From Allonocardiopsis opalescens (GTDB lineage: Bacteria > Actinomycetota > Actinomycetes > Streptosporangiales > Streptosporangiaceae), in contig NZ_PVZC01000014.1 in the NCBI RefSeq assembly GCF_003002095.1, positions 1 through 59,551 on the forward strand: a DNA stretch of 59,551 nt. Reading direction: 5' to 3'. Shown one piece after another: positions 7,627 through 16,214 of the stretch. Made by a program: the position numbers and the translations under genes. Position 1 is the first letter of the stretch. Every line of letters starts with the position of its first letter. The notes beneath the pieces were generated by a model. The model saw only the letters and a list, made by a program, of their open reading frames with translations. It was not told where the DNA came from and did not search any database.

Positions 7627-8867
7627 CCCCCCGCCCAGGGGGCGGGGGAGCCGCGTCCGGCCGGGTCGACCTGGCCGGGCTCGGCTTCACCGACGGCGCC
7701 GACCTGCTGGTGCGGCGGGCCCTCGCGGGCCTGCCGCCCGGCGGGCGGCTGCACGTGTCCGGGCGGCACCCAGAACTCCGCGTCCACCTCGGCGCCTGGT
7801 GCCGCGGCGCCGGGCACCGGCTGGAGGACCCCGAGCCCGACCCCGGCGGCTCAGGGGCGCCGCCCAGCGACGCGGCCGTCGCCGTGGTCGTCAAGGGCCG
7901 CCGCGACGACGACCGCTGGTTCGGCGCGGTGCGGGCCGGCTCCGCGCACGGCGTGGTCGACCGGCCGCCCGGCAGCTGGGGGCTGGCCGCACGCGGCGCC
8001 CTGATCGAGGCCGGCGGACCCGAGGTCCACTTCGACGTGAACGAGCGCGAGGTGGTCTGGGCCGACGCGGTCGCGCGGATGTACGCGCACGCCGCCTCCC
8101 GGCAGTGGGACCCGGCCACCGCGGTGGACTGGAGCTCGGCCGCCGGGCTCGACCCCGAGATCGAGACGGCCGTCGTGCAGCTGATGACCTACCTGGTGGA
8201 GAACGAGCAGGCGGCGCTGATCGTCCCGGCCCGCTTCCTCGGCCGCATCCACCCGCACTTCCGCGAGGTCGTGCAGCTGCTGTCGGTCCAGGTCGCCGAC
8301 GAGGCTCGGCACATGGAGGTGTTCAACCGGCGCGCGCTGCTGCACCGCGACCGGCTGGGCACCTCCTCGGCCGGCGGCCGGGCCTCGCTGCTCACCCTGG
8401 TGGAGGAGACCGACTTCTCCATGGCCTCCTTCCTGCTCTCCGTCCTCGGCGAGGGCAGCTTCGTGGACCTGCTCGCCTTCCTGCACACCTACGCCCCCGA
8501 TCCGGTCACCCGCCGGATCGCCTGGCTGGCCATGCAGGACGAGCGCCGCCACGTCGCCTTCGGCGTCGCGCACCTGCAACGGCAGGCCGAGCAGGACCCG
8601 GCGCTGCTCGGCCGGCTGCGCGGGGCCATCGAGCGCCGCCACGACGCGCTGGCCGACACCGCCGGGCTCAACGACGACGTGTTCGCCTCGCTCGTCGTGC
8701 TAGCCGCCGGGGAGTGGACCCCGGCGGCCATCGCGGCGGGCGGCGAGCGGGTCCGGCGGCTCCAGCACGCCATGGACGACGGGCGGCGCCGCCGCCTGGT
8801 CCGGCTCGGCTTCCCGCTCGACGAGGCGGCCGAACTGTCCGCCCTGCACACTCGCAACTTCATGTGA
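7623..8867 (+). CDS. Degenerate TusA-like domain fused to a diiron ferritin-like domain
   Basis: 414 residues. Residues 12-70 resemble TusA (VDLAGLGFTDGADLLVRRAL, then GGRLHVSGRHP and RGAGHRLE), but the CP sulfur-carrier motif is replaced by Phe-Thr. From about residue 140 it is a four-helix diiron protein. Candidate ligands are Glu195, Glu227 and His230 (DEARH), and Glu277, Glu307 and His310 (DERRH). This two-fold E...ExxH pattern is that of oxygen-activating diiron oxidases such as R2 and AurF. A substrate oxidation using O2 is likely; the N-terminal domain may bind a partner. GTG 7623 is coupled to the previous gene. Confidence 0.68.
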   Translation: MTPRPGGGGAASGRVDLAGLGFTDGADLLVRRALAGLPPGGRLHVSGRHPELRVHLGAWCRGAGHRLEDPEPDPGGSGAPPSDAAVAVVVKGRRDDDRWFGAVRAGSAHGVVDRPPGSWGLAARGALIEAGGPEVHFDVNEREVVWADAVARMYAHAASRQWDPATAVDWSSAAGLDPEIETAVVQLMTYLVENEQAALIVPARFLGRIHPHFREVVQLLSVQVADEARHMEVFNRRALLHRDRLGTSSAGGRASLLTLVEETDFSMASFLLSVLGEGSFVDLLAFLHTYAPDPVTRRIAWLAMQDERRHVAFGVAHLQRQAEQDPALLGRLRGAIERRHDALADTAGLNDDVFASLVVLAAGEWTPAAIAAGGERVRRLQHAMDDGRRRRLVRLGFPLDEAAELSALHTRNFM

Positions 8868-8870
8868 CCG

Positions 8871-8905
8871 CGCCCGGCGCGGCCCCGCGAGGGCCGCGCC
8901 GGGCG
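8871..8905 (+). terminator. Strong hairpin after the diiron gene
   Basis: A perfect 15-bp stem (8871-8885 with 8891-8905) has a 5-base CGCGA loop and starts 3 bases after the diiron gene stop. No T-run follows. It could be a terminator or a processing site separating the three coupled genes from the permease. Confidence 0.55.
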
Positions 8906-8927
8906 GGCCGCGGACACCCCCTGGAAC

Positions 8928-8954
8928 GGCCCCCGCGGCGCGGCCGCGGGGGCC
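8928..8954 (+). promoter_or_regulatory. Hairpin just upstream of the permease ribosome site
   Basis: A perfect 12-bp stem (8928-8939 with 8943-8954) and 3-base loop end one base before the GGAGAGGA ribosome site of the permease at 8970. It could limit access to that site or act as a second terminator. Its effect is inference. Confidence 0.4.
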
Positions 8955-8969
8955 TGGAGAGGACCCCTC

Positions 8970-10070
8970 ATGTCTGTGGTGAACGAAAGGGTGCGGCCGC
9001 CCCGGCCCGCCCCGTCCCTGCTCATCCTCGGCGCCGCGGTGGCGCTGCTGTGCGTCGCCCTGGTCACCTGGTCGAAGTGGTGGCCCTACGTCTTCCGCAC
9101 GATGGACATCGCCGCGACCGGCGCGGTGGGCGACCCGATCCTGGCCGGAGCGGCCGGCGGGGCCGCCGGCACCCATCCGATCGCCGCCGGCTGGGACTTC
9201 GCCGTCACCTACACGCTGGCGGTGTGGAAGGCGCTGCTGACCGGACTGGTCATCGCGGCCGCCATCGACGCGCTGCTGCCGCGCGCCTGGCTGCTGCGGC
9301 TGATGGGCGACGGCCGCCGCCCGCTGCGCTCCACCCTGACCGGCGCGCTGCTCGGCCTGCCGACCATGATGTGCACCTGCTGCGCCGTGCCGGTCACCGC
9401 GGCGATGCGCCGCCGGGGCGTACCGGCCGCCGCCGCCTTCGGCTTCTGGACGGCCAACCCGATGCTCAACCCGGCCGTGCTCGTCTTCTGCCTGCTGGTG
9501 CTGCCCTGGGAGTGGACGGCGGTGCGCTTCGCCGCGGGCGTCGCCATGGTGCTGTGCGTCGCCGCCGTCTTCGCCCGCTCCCGCGAGAGCGTGCCCGAGC
9601 CGGACGGGACCGCGCGCGGGGCGGCCCTGCCCGCCACCCCAGCCGGCGAGCCCGGGCCCGCCTCCGCCGCCGACGCGCTCCGCCGCTTCGCCCGCACCTT
9701 CACCCGGATGGCGCTGATCCTGATCCCCGAGTACCTCGGCATCATGTTCCTGATCGGCGTCGCCCAGACCTGGGTCAGCCCGGCCGACTGGGGCGCCTGG
9801 GCCGCCGGCGCGGTCGTGCTCGCCGCGCTGGCGGGCGCGCTGCTGGCCGTGCCGACCGCGGCGGAGATCCCGGTCGCGCAGGGCCTGTACCACGCGGGCG
9901 CCGGGCTGGGGGTGGTCGGCGCGCTGCTGGTCACCCTGCCGGCGCTCAGCCTGCCCGCCCTCATCATGCTCAGGCGCGCGGTGCGCCCGCGTGAACTGCT
10001 GCTGCTCAGCGCGGCGGTGGTCGCCGTCGGCATCGCCTCGGGCGGTGCGCTGGCGCTGCTGGCCGGCTGA
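8970..10070 (+). CDS. ArsP/YraQ-family permease
   Basis: 366 residues, about eight to ten membrane segments. The family signature is MCTCCAVPVTAAMRRRG (Cys135, Cys137, Cys138) followed by GFWTANPMLNPAVLVF. A second half repeats the helices around GIMFLIGVAQTW and VPTAAEIPVAQGLYHAG. Members include the trivalent organoarsenical exporter ArsP and many uncharacterised YraQ proteins; the paired Cys may bind a soft metal or thiol. ATG 8970 has GGAGAGGA. It is 102 bases after the diiron gene with two hairpins between, so it is probably co-regulated with that group, though not proven. No ars genes are near. Confidence 0.7.
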   Translation: MSVVNERVRPPRPAPSLLILGAAVALLCVALVTWSKWWPYVFRTMDIAATGAVGDPILAGAAGGAAGTHPIAAGWDFAVTYTLAVWKALLTGLVIAAAIDALLPRAWLLRLMGDGRRPLRSTLTGALLGLPTMMCTCCAVPVTAAMRRRGVPAAAAFGFWTANPMLNPAVLVFCLLVLPWEWTAVRFAAGVAMVLCVAAVFARSRESVPEPDGTARGAALPATPAGEPGPASAADALRRFARTFTRMALILIPEYLGIMFLIGVAQTWVSPADWGAWAAGAVVLAALAGALLAVPTAAEIPVAQGLYHAGAGLGVVGALLVTLPALSLPALIMLRRAVRPRELLLLSAAVVAVGIASGGALALLAG

Positions 10071-10080
10071 GCCGCCGGAC

Positions 10081-10101
10081 GCGCGGGCCGGCGGCCCGCG
10101 C
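10081..10101. terminator. Bidirectional terminator between permease and hydrolase
   Basis: Perfect 9-bp inverted repeat (GCGCGGGCC, 3-base loop, GGCCCGCGC) in the short space between the convergent permease and hydrolase genes. No T-run, as is common in high-GC actinobacteria. Confidence 0.55.
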
Positions 10102-10127
10102 CGGAGGGCGCCGCCTGCCCGGGCGGG

Positions 10128-10988
10128 TCAGGCGGCGCCCAGGAAGCCGCGCAGCGCCGGCATCAGCCGCGGGTCGCGCAGCACCGCGGTGTGCGAGCAG
10201 TCCGGGTACACGATCACGTCGCTGTCGGGGACGCGGTCGCAGATCGCGCGGGCGTCGTCGAGCGGGTAGAAGGCGTCGTGCTTGGCGGCCACGACCAGGG
10301 TCGGCGCGGAGATGTCCGGCAGCCGGTCGAACAGGTCGGCGGCCACCTCGGCGCGCAGCATCGCGGCCAGGCCGGCGGGGTCGTCCGGCGCCCCCTCGAC
10401 CAGCCACATCAGCCGGGCCAGCGCCAGCCGGAGCGGGCGCGCCGCCACGGTGGGCCGCAGCACCGGCTCGGCCGCGCACGGGCGGCCGGCCGCCACATTG
10501 TCGGCGTAGGCGGCGGTCAGCTCGCGGCCCAGCGGCCCCAGCCGGCAGGCCGTGCCCATCACCGCCAGCCGCGCCACCACCCCGGGGTGGTCGGCGGCCA
10601 GCTGCTGGGCGGCGATGCCGCTGGTCGACAGGCCCAGCACCGGGACCGGCCGGTCGAACAGCTCCCGCAGCGCGTCGGCGTGGTCGGCGGCGATGTCGGC
10701 CATGGTGGCGCCCTTGCCGAGCCCGGGGCGGCGGCCCAGGGCGTACACGGTGAACGCGTCGGCCAGCGGGCGCAGCATGGAGCGCTCCTCCGCCAGCCGG
10801 CCGAGGCCGGTGGGGTTGCGGTCGGTCGCGACCGCCGTGCGCAGCCATACGACCGGAGGGCCGGAGCCGAGGGAGGTGTAGGCGATCCCGTTGCTGGTGG
10901 TGCCGGCGCGCGGCGGTGTCGCCGTGGAGGTCATGGGGGTATCCAGCTTCTCGACGGGCCGGATGCGGTACTTCTCGCGGGCGATCAT
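10128..10988 (-). CDS. Alpha/beta hydrolase
   Basis: 286 residues, alpha/beta-hydrolase fold. The nucleophile elbow reads GLSTSG, a variant of GxSxG with Ser in the fifth position. The acid is probably in AAKHDAFYPL and the His in CSHTAVL near the C-terminus. No signal peptide, so cytoplasmic. The gene converges with the permease. An internal ATG at 10934 is an alternative start; neither has a good ribosome site. The substrate is unknown. Confidence 0.75.
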   Translation of the reverse strand: MIAREKYRIRPVEKLDTPMTSTATPPRAGTTSNGIAYTSLGSGPPVVWLRTAVATDRNPTGLGRLAEERSMLRPLADAFTVYALGRRPGLGKGATMADIAADHADALRELFDRPVPVLGLSTSGIAAQQLAADHPGVVARLAVMGTACRLGPLGRELTAAYADNVAAGRPCAAEPVLRPTVAARPLRLALARLMWLVEGAPDDPAGLAAMLRAEVAADLFDRLPDISAPTLVVAAKHDAFYPLDDARAICDRVPDSDVIVYPDCSHTAVLRDPRLMPALRGFLGAA

Positions 10989-11374
10989 CCGGCGGACCGC
11001 AGACGAGGGTAGCCCGTCGAATCACCGGAGGGCCGCAATCTTGACGCGGCGTTAACGAGCACGAAACCGGACAACCGGCTTGGTAACACAGCGTGTCGAA
11101 ACCATTGTGACCTGCGACGGGGCGCCGACCGGCCCCGAAGCCGGCCGCGACCCCCGCGCCACGGTTTCCCCGGGGCATCCGGATACGGAAGGATGGACCC
11201 CCGCAGGGCGGTCGTTCCAGGGCATCCCGCGCATCGACCTCGATCGAATCGAATTCGCGATCTAGGCCACAGGGACCGGCCCCGTGCACTAACGTTCCGT
11301 GTCCGTGGACTATCGTCAGGTAGCTGAGCGCTGACGGCACGCGAACCGACCTCCGGAACAGTGAAGGCGGAATC
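10989..11374 (+). promoter_or_regulatory. Divergent promoter region of hydrolase and conservon
   Basis: 386 bases without a convincing gene. It separates the divergent hydrolase and cvnA. Ahead of cvnA, TATCGT and TAGCTG (about 11308-11325) are possible -10 elements, and GAAGGCGGA is the ribosome site. No clear -35 was seen. Confidence 0.4.
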
Positions 11375-14107
11375 ATGACGCAGGCTCGAACCCGCGGCGT
11401 CAGCAGCAGACCAGTCGCCACGCGGCTGCGGCGCCTGGTGCTGATCCCCGGACTCGCCCTGCTGGCCGTCTGCGTCATGGTGGCGGGCGCCTTCGGCTAC
11501 GCCGGCCTCGCCCAGCGCTCCACCGCCACCGGAGTGCAGAGCGCCGCGGTCGCGGCCGAGCGGGTGCTGCACGCCGTCGTCACCGAGCGCGGCGCCACGA
11601 TGCGCGCCCTGGCCGGCGACGACACCGCCGCCGGGGAGCTCGACGCCCACCGCGCCGCCACCCAGGCCGAACTCCAGGCCTTCACCGCGGCGGCGGAGCC
11701 GCTCACCGGCCACCCCTCCGAGCGGGTGGGCGAGGCGGCCGGCGGCTTCCTCGCCGCGCTCGCCGTGCTCCCGCGCGTCCACGAGCAGGTCGACGGCGCC
11801 GGCTCGGGCGCCGAGGAGGCGGCCGAGCGCTTCACCGACTACAACGGCGTCGTCGACAGCGGCCTGAACCTCTTCACCACCCTGGGCGCCGAGGCGCCGG
11901 CCGGGCCTGCGGCCGCCGAGGCGATGTCGGCCGCCGCCCTGCTGGGCGCCGCCGACCAGCTCGCGCGGGCCGACTCCGTGCTCGGCGCCGCCCTGGTCCG
12001 CGACGAGCTGACCGGCGCGCAGCGCGACCAGTTCGCCCGGCACGCGGGCGCCTACCGGGGCCAGGTGCACCGCATCGCCCCCGCCCTCGGCCAGGCGCCC
12101 GCCGTCCAGGCCTACCAGGACCTGGTGACCGGCCCGGCCTGGCCGGAGCTGGCGGCGGTGGAGAGCACGGTCATCGCCGACGAGGTCGAGGTCACCGTCG
12201 ACGCGATCACCGGCGAGGAGCAGCGCGATCTCGCCCCGCCCGTCTCCGAGCAGGAGTGGGCCGACGCCGTGCTGCCGGTCCGCGACGCGCTGGACACCCT
12301 CGCCTCCCAGCAGGTGGCCGCCGCCGGGGCGAGCGGGGTGGCCGCCTCCGACGGCACCTTCACCGCCGGCGCCGTCGCCAGCGGCATCGCGCTGCTGCTC
12401 GCGATGGCCACCATCGTCGTCTCGCGCCGCAACGCGGGCGCCATCCGGCGCCAGCTGATCCGGCTCCGCGACGACAGCGCCATCCTGGCCGACCACCGCC
12501 TGCCCTGGATCGTCCGGCGGCTGGAGCGCGGCGAGAAGGTCGACCTCGACGCCGACGTGCAGGAGCTCGACTTCGGCTCCGACGAGGTGGGCGAGGTGGC
12601 GGCGGCGCTGAACTCCATGCAGCGCACCGCCATCAACGCCACCATCAAGCAGGCCGAGACGCGTGAGGGCGTCAGCAAGGTCTTCATGAACATCGCGCAC
12701 CGCAGCCAGGCGCTGATCCACCGCCAGCTGGTGCTGCTGGACAAGCTGGAGCGCGAGCAGGAGGATCCCGACCACCTCAAGGAGCTGTTCCAGCTGGACC
12801 ACCTCGCCACCCGCTCCCGCCGCAACGCCGAGAACCTGATCATCCTCGGCGGTGTGCAGCCCGGCCGGAAGTGGCGCAAGCCGGTGCCGCTGGTCGACGT
12901 GCTGCGCGGCGCGATTTCTGAGACCGCCGACTACGTCCGGGTCAAGCTGCGCCCGGTGCCCGAGGTCGCGCTCACCGGCCAGGCCGTGGCCGACGTCATC
13001 CACCTCGTCGCCGAGCTGGTCGAGAACGCGGCCGCGTTCTCGCCGCCGCACACCCGCGTCGAGGTGCACGCCGAGCAGGTGCCCAAGGGCGTCGCGGTCG
13101 AGGTCGAGGACCGTGGGCTCGGCATGACCGCCGAGGAGTACGTCAAGGCCAACGAGACCCTCGCCAACCCGCCAGAGTTCGACGTGCTGGTCCTCACCGA
13201 GGACTCCAGGCTCGGACTCTTCGTGGTGGCGCGGCTGGCCGCCAGGCACGGCATCGCGGTCCGGCTGCGCAGCTCGCCCTACGGCGGCACCCAGGCGGTC
13301 GTCCTGATCCCCTCGGAGCTGGTCGAGGCCCGATCCTCCGCCCCGGCGGGCGCCGCCCGGGCCGCCACCCAGCGCGCCGCGGCCACCGCCGAGGGCGGGC
13401 GCAACGGGCGCGAGCCCGTCCGGCCCGCCGGGCGCCGCGACGCCAGCATCGTGTCCATGCGCGGCCAGCGCGGCACCGCGACCGAGGGCGCCGACACCGC
13501 GGCGGTGCCCGCCGTCCCGGCCGCGAGCCCGGCGAGCAACGGCGCCGCGGCCGGCAGCGGCCAGCGCACCGCCCCGGCGGCCTCCCGGCCGCCGGCCCCG
13601 GCCGCCCCCTCGTCGGGGCCCGGGCGCTCGGGCACCGCCCCGCCGCCGCCCGAGACCGACCCGTCGGGCCGGCCGAAGCTGCCGCAGCGGCGCCGCCAGG
13701 CCAGCCTCGCGCCCCAGCTGCGCGAGGACACCTCCACCCTGGCGGCCCCCGTCGCCCCCGCGCCCGAGGAGTGGGACCGCACCCCGGCGCAGATGCGCGA
13801 CCTCATGTCGGCCTTCCAGCGCGGCTCCATCCGGGGCCGCGAGGCGAGCCTGCGCGAGGCCGACGAGACTCCGGCGACCGGCACCCCCGCCTTCACCGCA
13901 GACGACGCGCTGACCGACAGCGCTACCGCCGACGCGGGCACGCCCGGGAACGAGCCCGAGCGCCCCGCCGCGGCACGGCAGGACCCGGGCGCGACGGAGC
14001 GCACCGGGTCGCCGTCGGAACCCACCACAGGTCCGTCCGGACCCCCCGGGACGAACGATGCCGCTGCGCAGCCGTCCGGCGGGACCGGGCCGGCAGCGCA
14101 GAACTGA
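11375..14107 (+). CDS. cvnA: Conservon sensor histidine-kinase-like protein CvnA
   Basis: 910 residues. One membrane segment at about 27-47 and a second near 330-350 flank an extracytoplasmic helical sensor region. A dimerisation-like segment (FMNIAHRSQALIHRQL to LDHLATRSRRNAENLIIL) is followed by an HATPase domain at about 510-650 (ELVENAAAFSPPHT, DRGLGM, LGLFVVARLA). The last 250 residues are Pro/Ala-rich and disordered. In Streptomyces, conservons couple a kinase-like CvnA to a roadblock protein, a DUF742 protein and a small GTPase, resembling a membrane G-protein complex. All four follow here in order. Confidence 0.88.
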   Translation: MTQARTRGVSSRPVATRLRRLVLIPGLALLAVCVMVAGAFGYAGLAQRSTATGVQSAAVAAERVLHAVVTERGATMRALAGDDTAAGELDAHRAATQAELQAFTAAAEPLTGHPSERVGEAAGGFLAALAVLPRVHEQVDGAGSGAEEAAERFTDYNGVVDSGLNLFTTLGAEAPAGPAAAEAMSAAALLGAADQLARADSVLGAALVRDELTGAQRDQFARHAGAYRGQVHRIAPALGQAPAVQAYQDLVTGPAWPELAAVESTVIADEVEVTVDAITGEEQRDLAPPVSEQEWADAVLPVRDALDTLASQQVAAAGASGVAASDGTFTAGAVASGIALLLAMATIVVSRRNAGAIRRQLIRLRDDSAILADHRLPWIVRRLERGEKVDLDADVQELDFGSDEVGEVAAALNSMQRTAINATIKQAETREGVSKVFMNIAHRSQALIHRQLVLLDKLEREQEDPDHLKELFQLDHLATRSRRNAENLIILGGVQPGRKWRKPVPLVDVLRGAISETADYVRVKLRPVPEVALTGQAVADVIHLVAELVENAAAFSPPHTRVEVHAEQVPKGVAVEVEDRGLGMTAEEYVKANETLANPPEFDVLVLTEDSRLGLFVVARLAARHGIAVRLRSSPYGGTQAVVLIPSELVEARSSAPAGAARAATQRAAATAEGGRNGREPVRPAGRRDASIVSMRGQRGTATEGADTAAVPAVPAASPASNGAAAGSGQRTAPAASRPPAPAAPSSGPGRSGTAPPPPETDPSGRPKLPQRRRQASLAPQLREDTSTLAAPVAPAPEEWDRTPAQMRDLMSAFQRGSIRGREASLREADETPATGTPAFTADDALTDSATADAGTPGNEPERPAAARQDPGATERTGSPSEPTTGPSGPPGTNDAAAQPSGGTGPAAQN

Positions 14108-14126
14108 ACAGCTGAAGGGGTCGAAC

Positions 14127-14567
14127 ATGGTCGAACAGGGCAAGGCCGCAAAGGATCTGGACTGGCTGCTCGACGACATGCGCGAGCGCGTGCCCGGCGT
14201 CCAGCACGCCATCGTGCTCTCAGCGGACGGCCTGCTCATCGGCAGGTCCGCCAGCCTGTCCCGCGAGGACGGCGAGCACCTGTCCGCGATGGCCTCCGCG
14301 TTCCAGAGCCTGGCCAGGGGCGCGGGCCGGCACTTCAGCGGCGGGGCGGTCCGGCAGACGGTGGTGGAGATGGAGCAGGCATTCCTGTTCGTCACCGCCG
14401 CCGGCCACGGCGCCTGCCTCGCGGTCCTGGGCGCCGAGCACGCCGACGTCGGCATGATCGCCTACGAGATGAACCTGATGGTCCGCCGCGTGGGGCAGTC
14501 CCTCGCCTCGATGCCCAGGGTCGCGGCGGCGGGCGCGGCGGCCGGGAACGCCGCGCCGCTGTCATGA
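14127..14567 (+). CDS. cvnB: Conservon roadblock/LC7 protein CvnB
   Basis: 146 residues with a single roadblock/LC7 domain (DDMRERVPGVQHAIVLSADGLLIGRS, then QTVVEMEQAFLFV and GMIAYEMNLMVRRV). In conservons this protein is thought to regulate the CvnD GTPase. ATG 14127 is chosen because the family begins about ten residues before DWLLDDM and GAAGGGG precedes it. It lies 19 bases after cvnA. The stop overlaps the cvnC start as ATGA. Confidence 0.9.
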   Translation: MVEQGKAAKDLDWLLDDMRERVPGVQHAIVLSADGLLIGRSASLSREDGEHLSAMASAFQSLARGAGRHFSGGAVRQTVVEMEQAFLFVTAAGHGACLAVLGAEHADVGMIAYEMNLMVRRVGQSLASMPRVAAAGAAAGNAAPLS

Positions 14568-14938
14568 TGACGCGCGGCGACTCGTCGTGGTTCGACGAGG
14601 CCGCAGGCCCGCTGGTGCGCCCCTACGCGGTGACCGGCGGGCGCACCCGGTCGGGCCGCACCGAGTTCGACATGATCAGCCTGGTCGTCGCGGCACGCAC
14701 CGAGACCGACCGCAGGACGCTCGACCCAGAGCACCTCACCATCCTCTCCCTCTGCCGGCAGCCGATCTCCGTCGCCGAGCTCGCGGCGCAGCTCGACCTG
14801 CCGATGGGGGTGGTGAAGGTGCTCCTCGGCGATCTGCTGGACCGGGGCGACATCCTCGCCCGGGCTCCCGCCCCCGTCGCCCGGCTCCCCGAACTGAACG
14901 TACTCCAGGCGGTTCTCGATGGCATCAGCAGACTCTGA
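14564..14938 (+). CDS. cvnC: Conservon DUF742 protein CvnC
   Basis: 124 residues, DUF742. Conserved points are VRPYAVTGGRTRSG near the N-terminus, the LTILSLCRQPISVAELAA winged-helix-like segment and VLLGDLLDRG. The ATG overlaps the cvnB stop; a second ATG follows at once. Its 3' end overlaps the cvnD start by 20 bases. It is presumed to be an adaptor in the conservon complex; its biochemical role is not established. Confidence 0.9.
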   Translation: MMTRGDSSWFDEAAGPLVRPYAVTGGRTRSGRTEFDMISLVVAARTETDRRTLDPEHLTILSLCRQPISVAELAAQLDLPMGVVKVLLGDLLDRGDILARAPAPVARLPELNVLQAVLDGISRL

Positions 14939-15536
14939 GACGACGGCCGACACCCCCCGGTCGGCCGACGAACTCCCACTGGCGGTCAAGCTCCTCATCG
15001 CGGGCGGCTTCGGCGCCGGCAAGACCACCCTGGTGGGCTCGGTCAGCGAGATCACCCCGCTCAACACCGAGGAGGTGATGACCGAGGCCAGCCTCGGCGT
15101 GGACGACGTGGCGGGCGTGGAGGCCAAGACCACCACCACGGTGGCGCTGGACTTCGGCCGGATCACCATCAACGACGGCGTGGTCCTGTACCTGTTCGGC
15201 ACGCCGGGCCAGGAGCGGTTCTGGTTCATGTGGGACGAGCTGTGCCACGGCGCGCTCGGCGCGGTGGTGCTCGCCGACACCCGCAGACTCGAGAGCTGCT
15301 TCCCCTCGGTGGACTTCTTCGAAGGGCGCGGCATCCCCTTCGTGGTGGCGGTGAACCAGTTCGACGGCGCCCACCACTACACGACCGACGAGGTGCGCGG
15401 CGCCCTGGACGTCGGCGACGATCTTCCCGTGGTGCTGTGCGACGCGCGTGAGCGCGAGTCGGGCAAGGAGGTGCTGCGCTCGCTGGTGCTGCACGTCATG
15501 AGCCGGATGGGCGCACCCGCCGCCGCGACGGGCTGA
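14919..15536 (+). CDS. cvnD: Conservon small GTPase CvnD
   Basis: 205 residues, Ras-like P-loop GTPase of the conservon type. G1 is GGFGAGKTTLVGS near residues 30-40, G3 reads LFGTPGQERFWFMW and G4 is NQFD. It is expected to cycle between GTP and GDP forms at the membrane under control of CvnA and CvnB. It overlaps cvnC, fitting a single four-gene transcript. The gene ends 9 bases from the convergent response-regulator gene. Confidence 0.92.
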   Translation: MASADSETTADTPRSADELPLAVKLLIAGGFGAGKTTLVGSVSEITPLNTEEVMTEASLGVDDVAGVEAKTTTTVALDFGRITINDGVVLYLFGTPGQERFWFMWDELCHGALGAVVLADTRRLESCFPSVDFFEGRGIPFVVAVNQFDGAHHYTTDEVRGALDVGDDLPVVLCDARERESGKEVLRSLVLHVMSRMGAPAAATG

Positions 15537-15545
15537 GCGCCGGAC

Positions 15546-16214
15546 CTAGGGCGGGCCGAGCCGGCTGGCGGCGTACAGCGCCAGCCGGGTGCGGTCGCGC
15601 AGGCCGAGCTTGCGCAGGATGCTGGAGATGTGGTTCTTGACGGTGCCCTCGGTGATGAACAGCCGGCGGGCGATCTCGGCATTGGCCGCGCCGGTGCCGA
15701 CCAGCCGGGCCACCTCGCGCTCCCGCTCCGACAGTTCGGCGCCGCCGCCCGCCTCGGCCGCCGGGCCGGGCGCGGGCTCCGCCGGCGCGCGGCGCAGCGC
15801 CGCCACCACCCGCGCGGCGGCCGGACCGCCCAGCACGGTCTCGCCCCGCGCGGCCTTGGCGATGGCGGACACCAGCTCCTCGGGCGGGGTGTCCTTGAGC
15901 AGGTAGCCCCGGGCGCCGGCGCGCAGGCCGCCGAAGATGTACTCGTCCTCGTCGAAGGTGGTGAGGATCAGCGCGGCCACCTCCGGATGCGCCTCGCCCA
16001 GCCGCCGCACCAGCTCGATCCCGTCCATCCGGGGCATCCGGGCGTCCACCAGGGCGACGTGCGGGCGGGTACGGGGGACGGCGGCCAGCGCCTCGACGCC
16101 GTTGGCGGCCTCGCCGACGACCTCGACCGAGTCCTCGATCTCCAGCAGCTTCCGCAGCCCCTGCCGCATCAGCACCTGGTCGTCGACGATGAGGACGCGC
16201 ACCGGCGCGCTCAC
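15546..16214 (-). CDS. NarL/LuxR-type response regulator
   Basis: 222 residues. Receiver domain at 1-120 with acidic pocket Asp11-Asp12, phosphoacceptor Asp57 (ALVDARMPRMDG) and Lys in YLLKDTPPEEL. LuxR helix-turn-helix at about 158-215 (LSEREREVARLVGTGAANAEIA, then TVKNHISSILRKL). It overlaps the kinase gene by 4 bases, so the two are translationally coupled. The paired palindromes between the kinase and the CPBP genes are the most likely targets of this regulator; that link is inference. Confidence 0.92.
   Translation of the reverse strand: MSAPVRVLIVDDQVLMRQGLRKLLEIEDSVEVVGEAANGVEALAAVPRTRPHVALVDARMPRMDGIELVRRLGEAHPEVAALILTTFDEDEYIFGGLRAGARGYLLKDTPPEELVSAIAKAARGETVLGGPAAARVVAALRRAPAEPAPGPAAEAGGGAELSEREREVARLVGTGAANAEIARRLFITEGTVKNHISSILRKLGLRDRTRLALYAASRLGPP

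Noticed and set aside
10985-14455. A minus-strand frame of more than 1,000 codons opposite cvnA
   Set aside because: Composition is Gly/Arg/Val repeats with no domain, and cvnA on the other strand is a clear family member.
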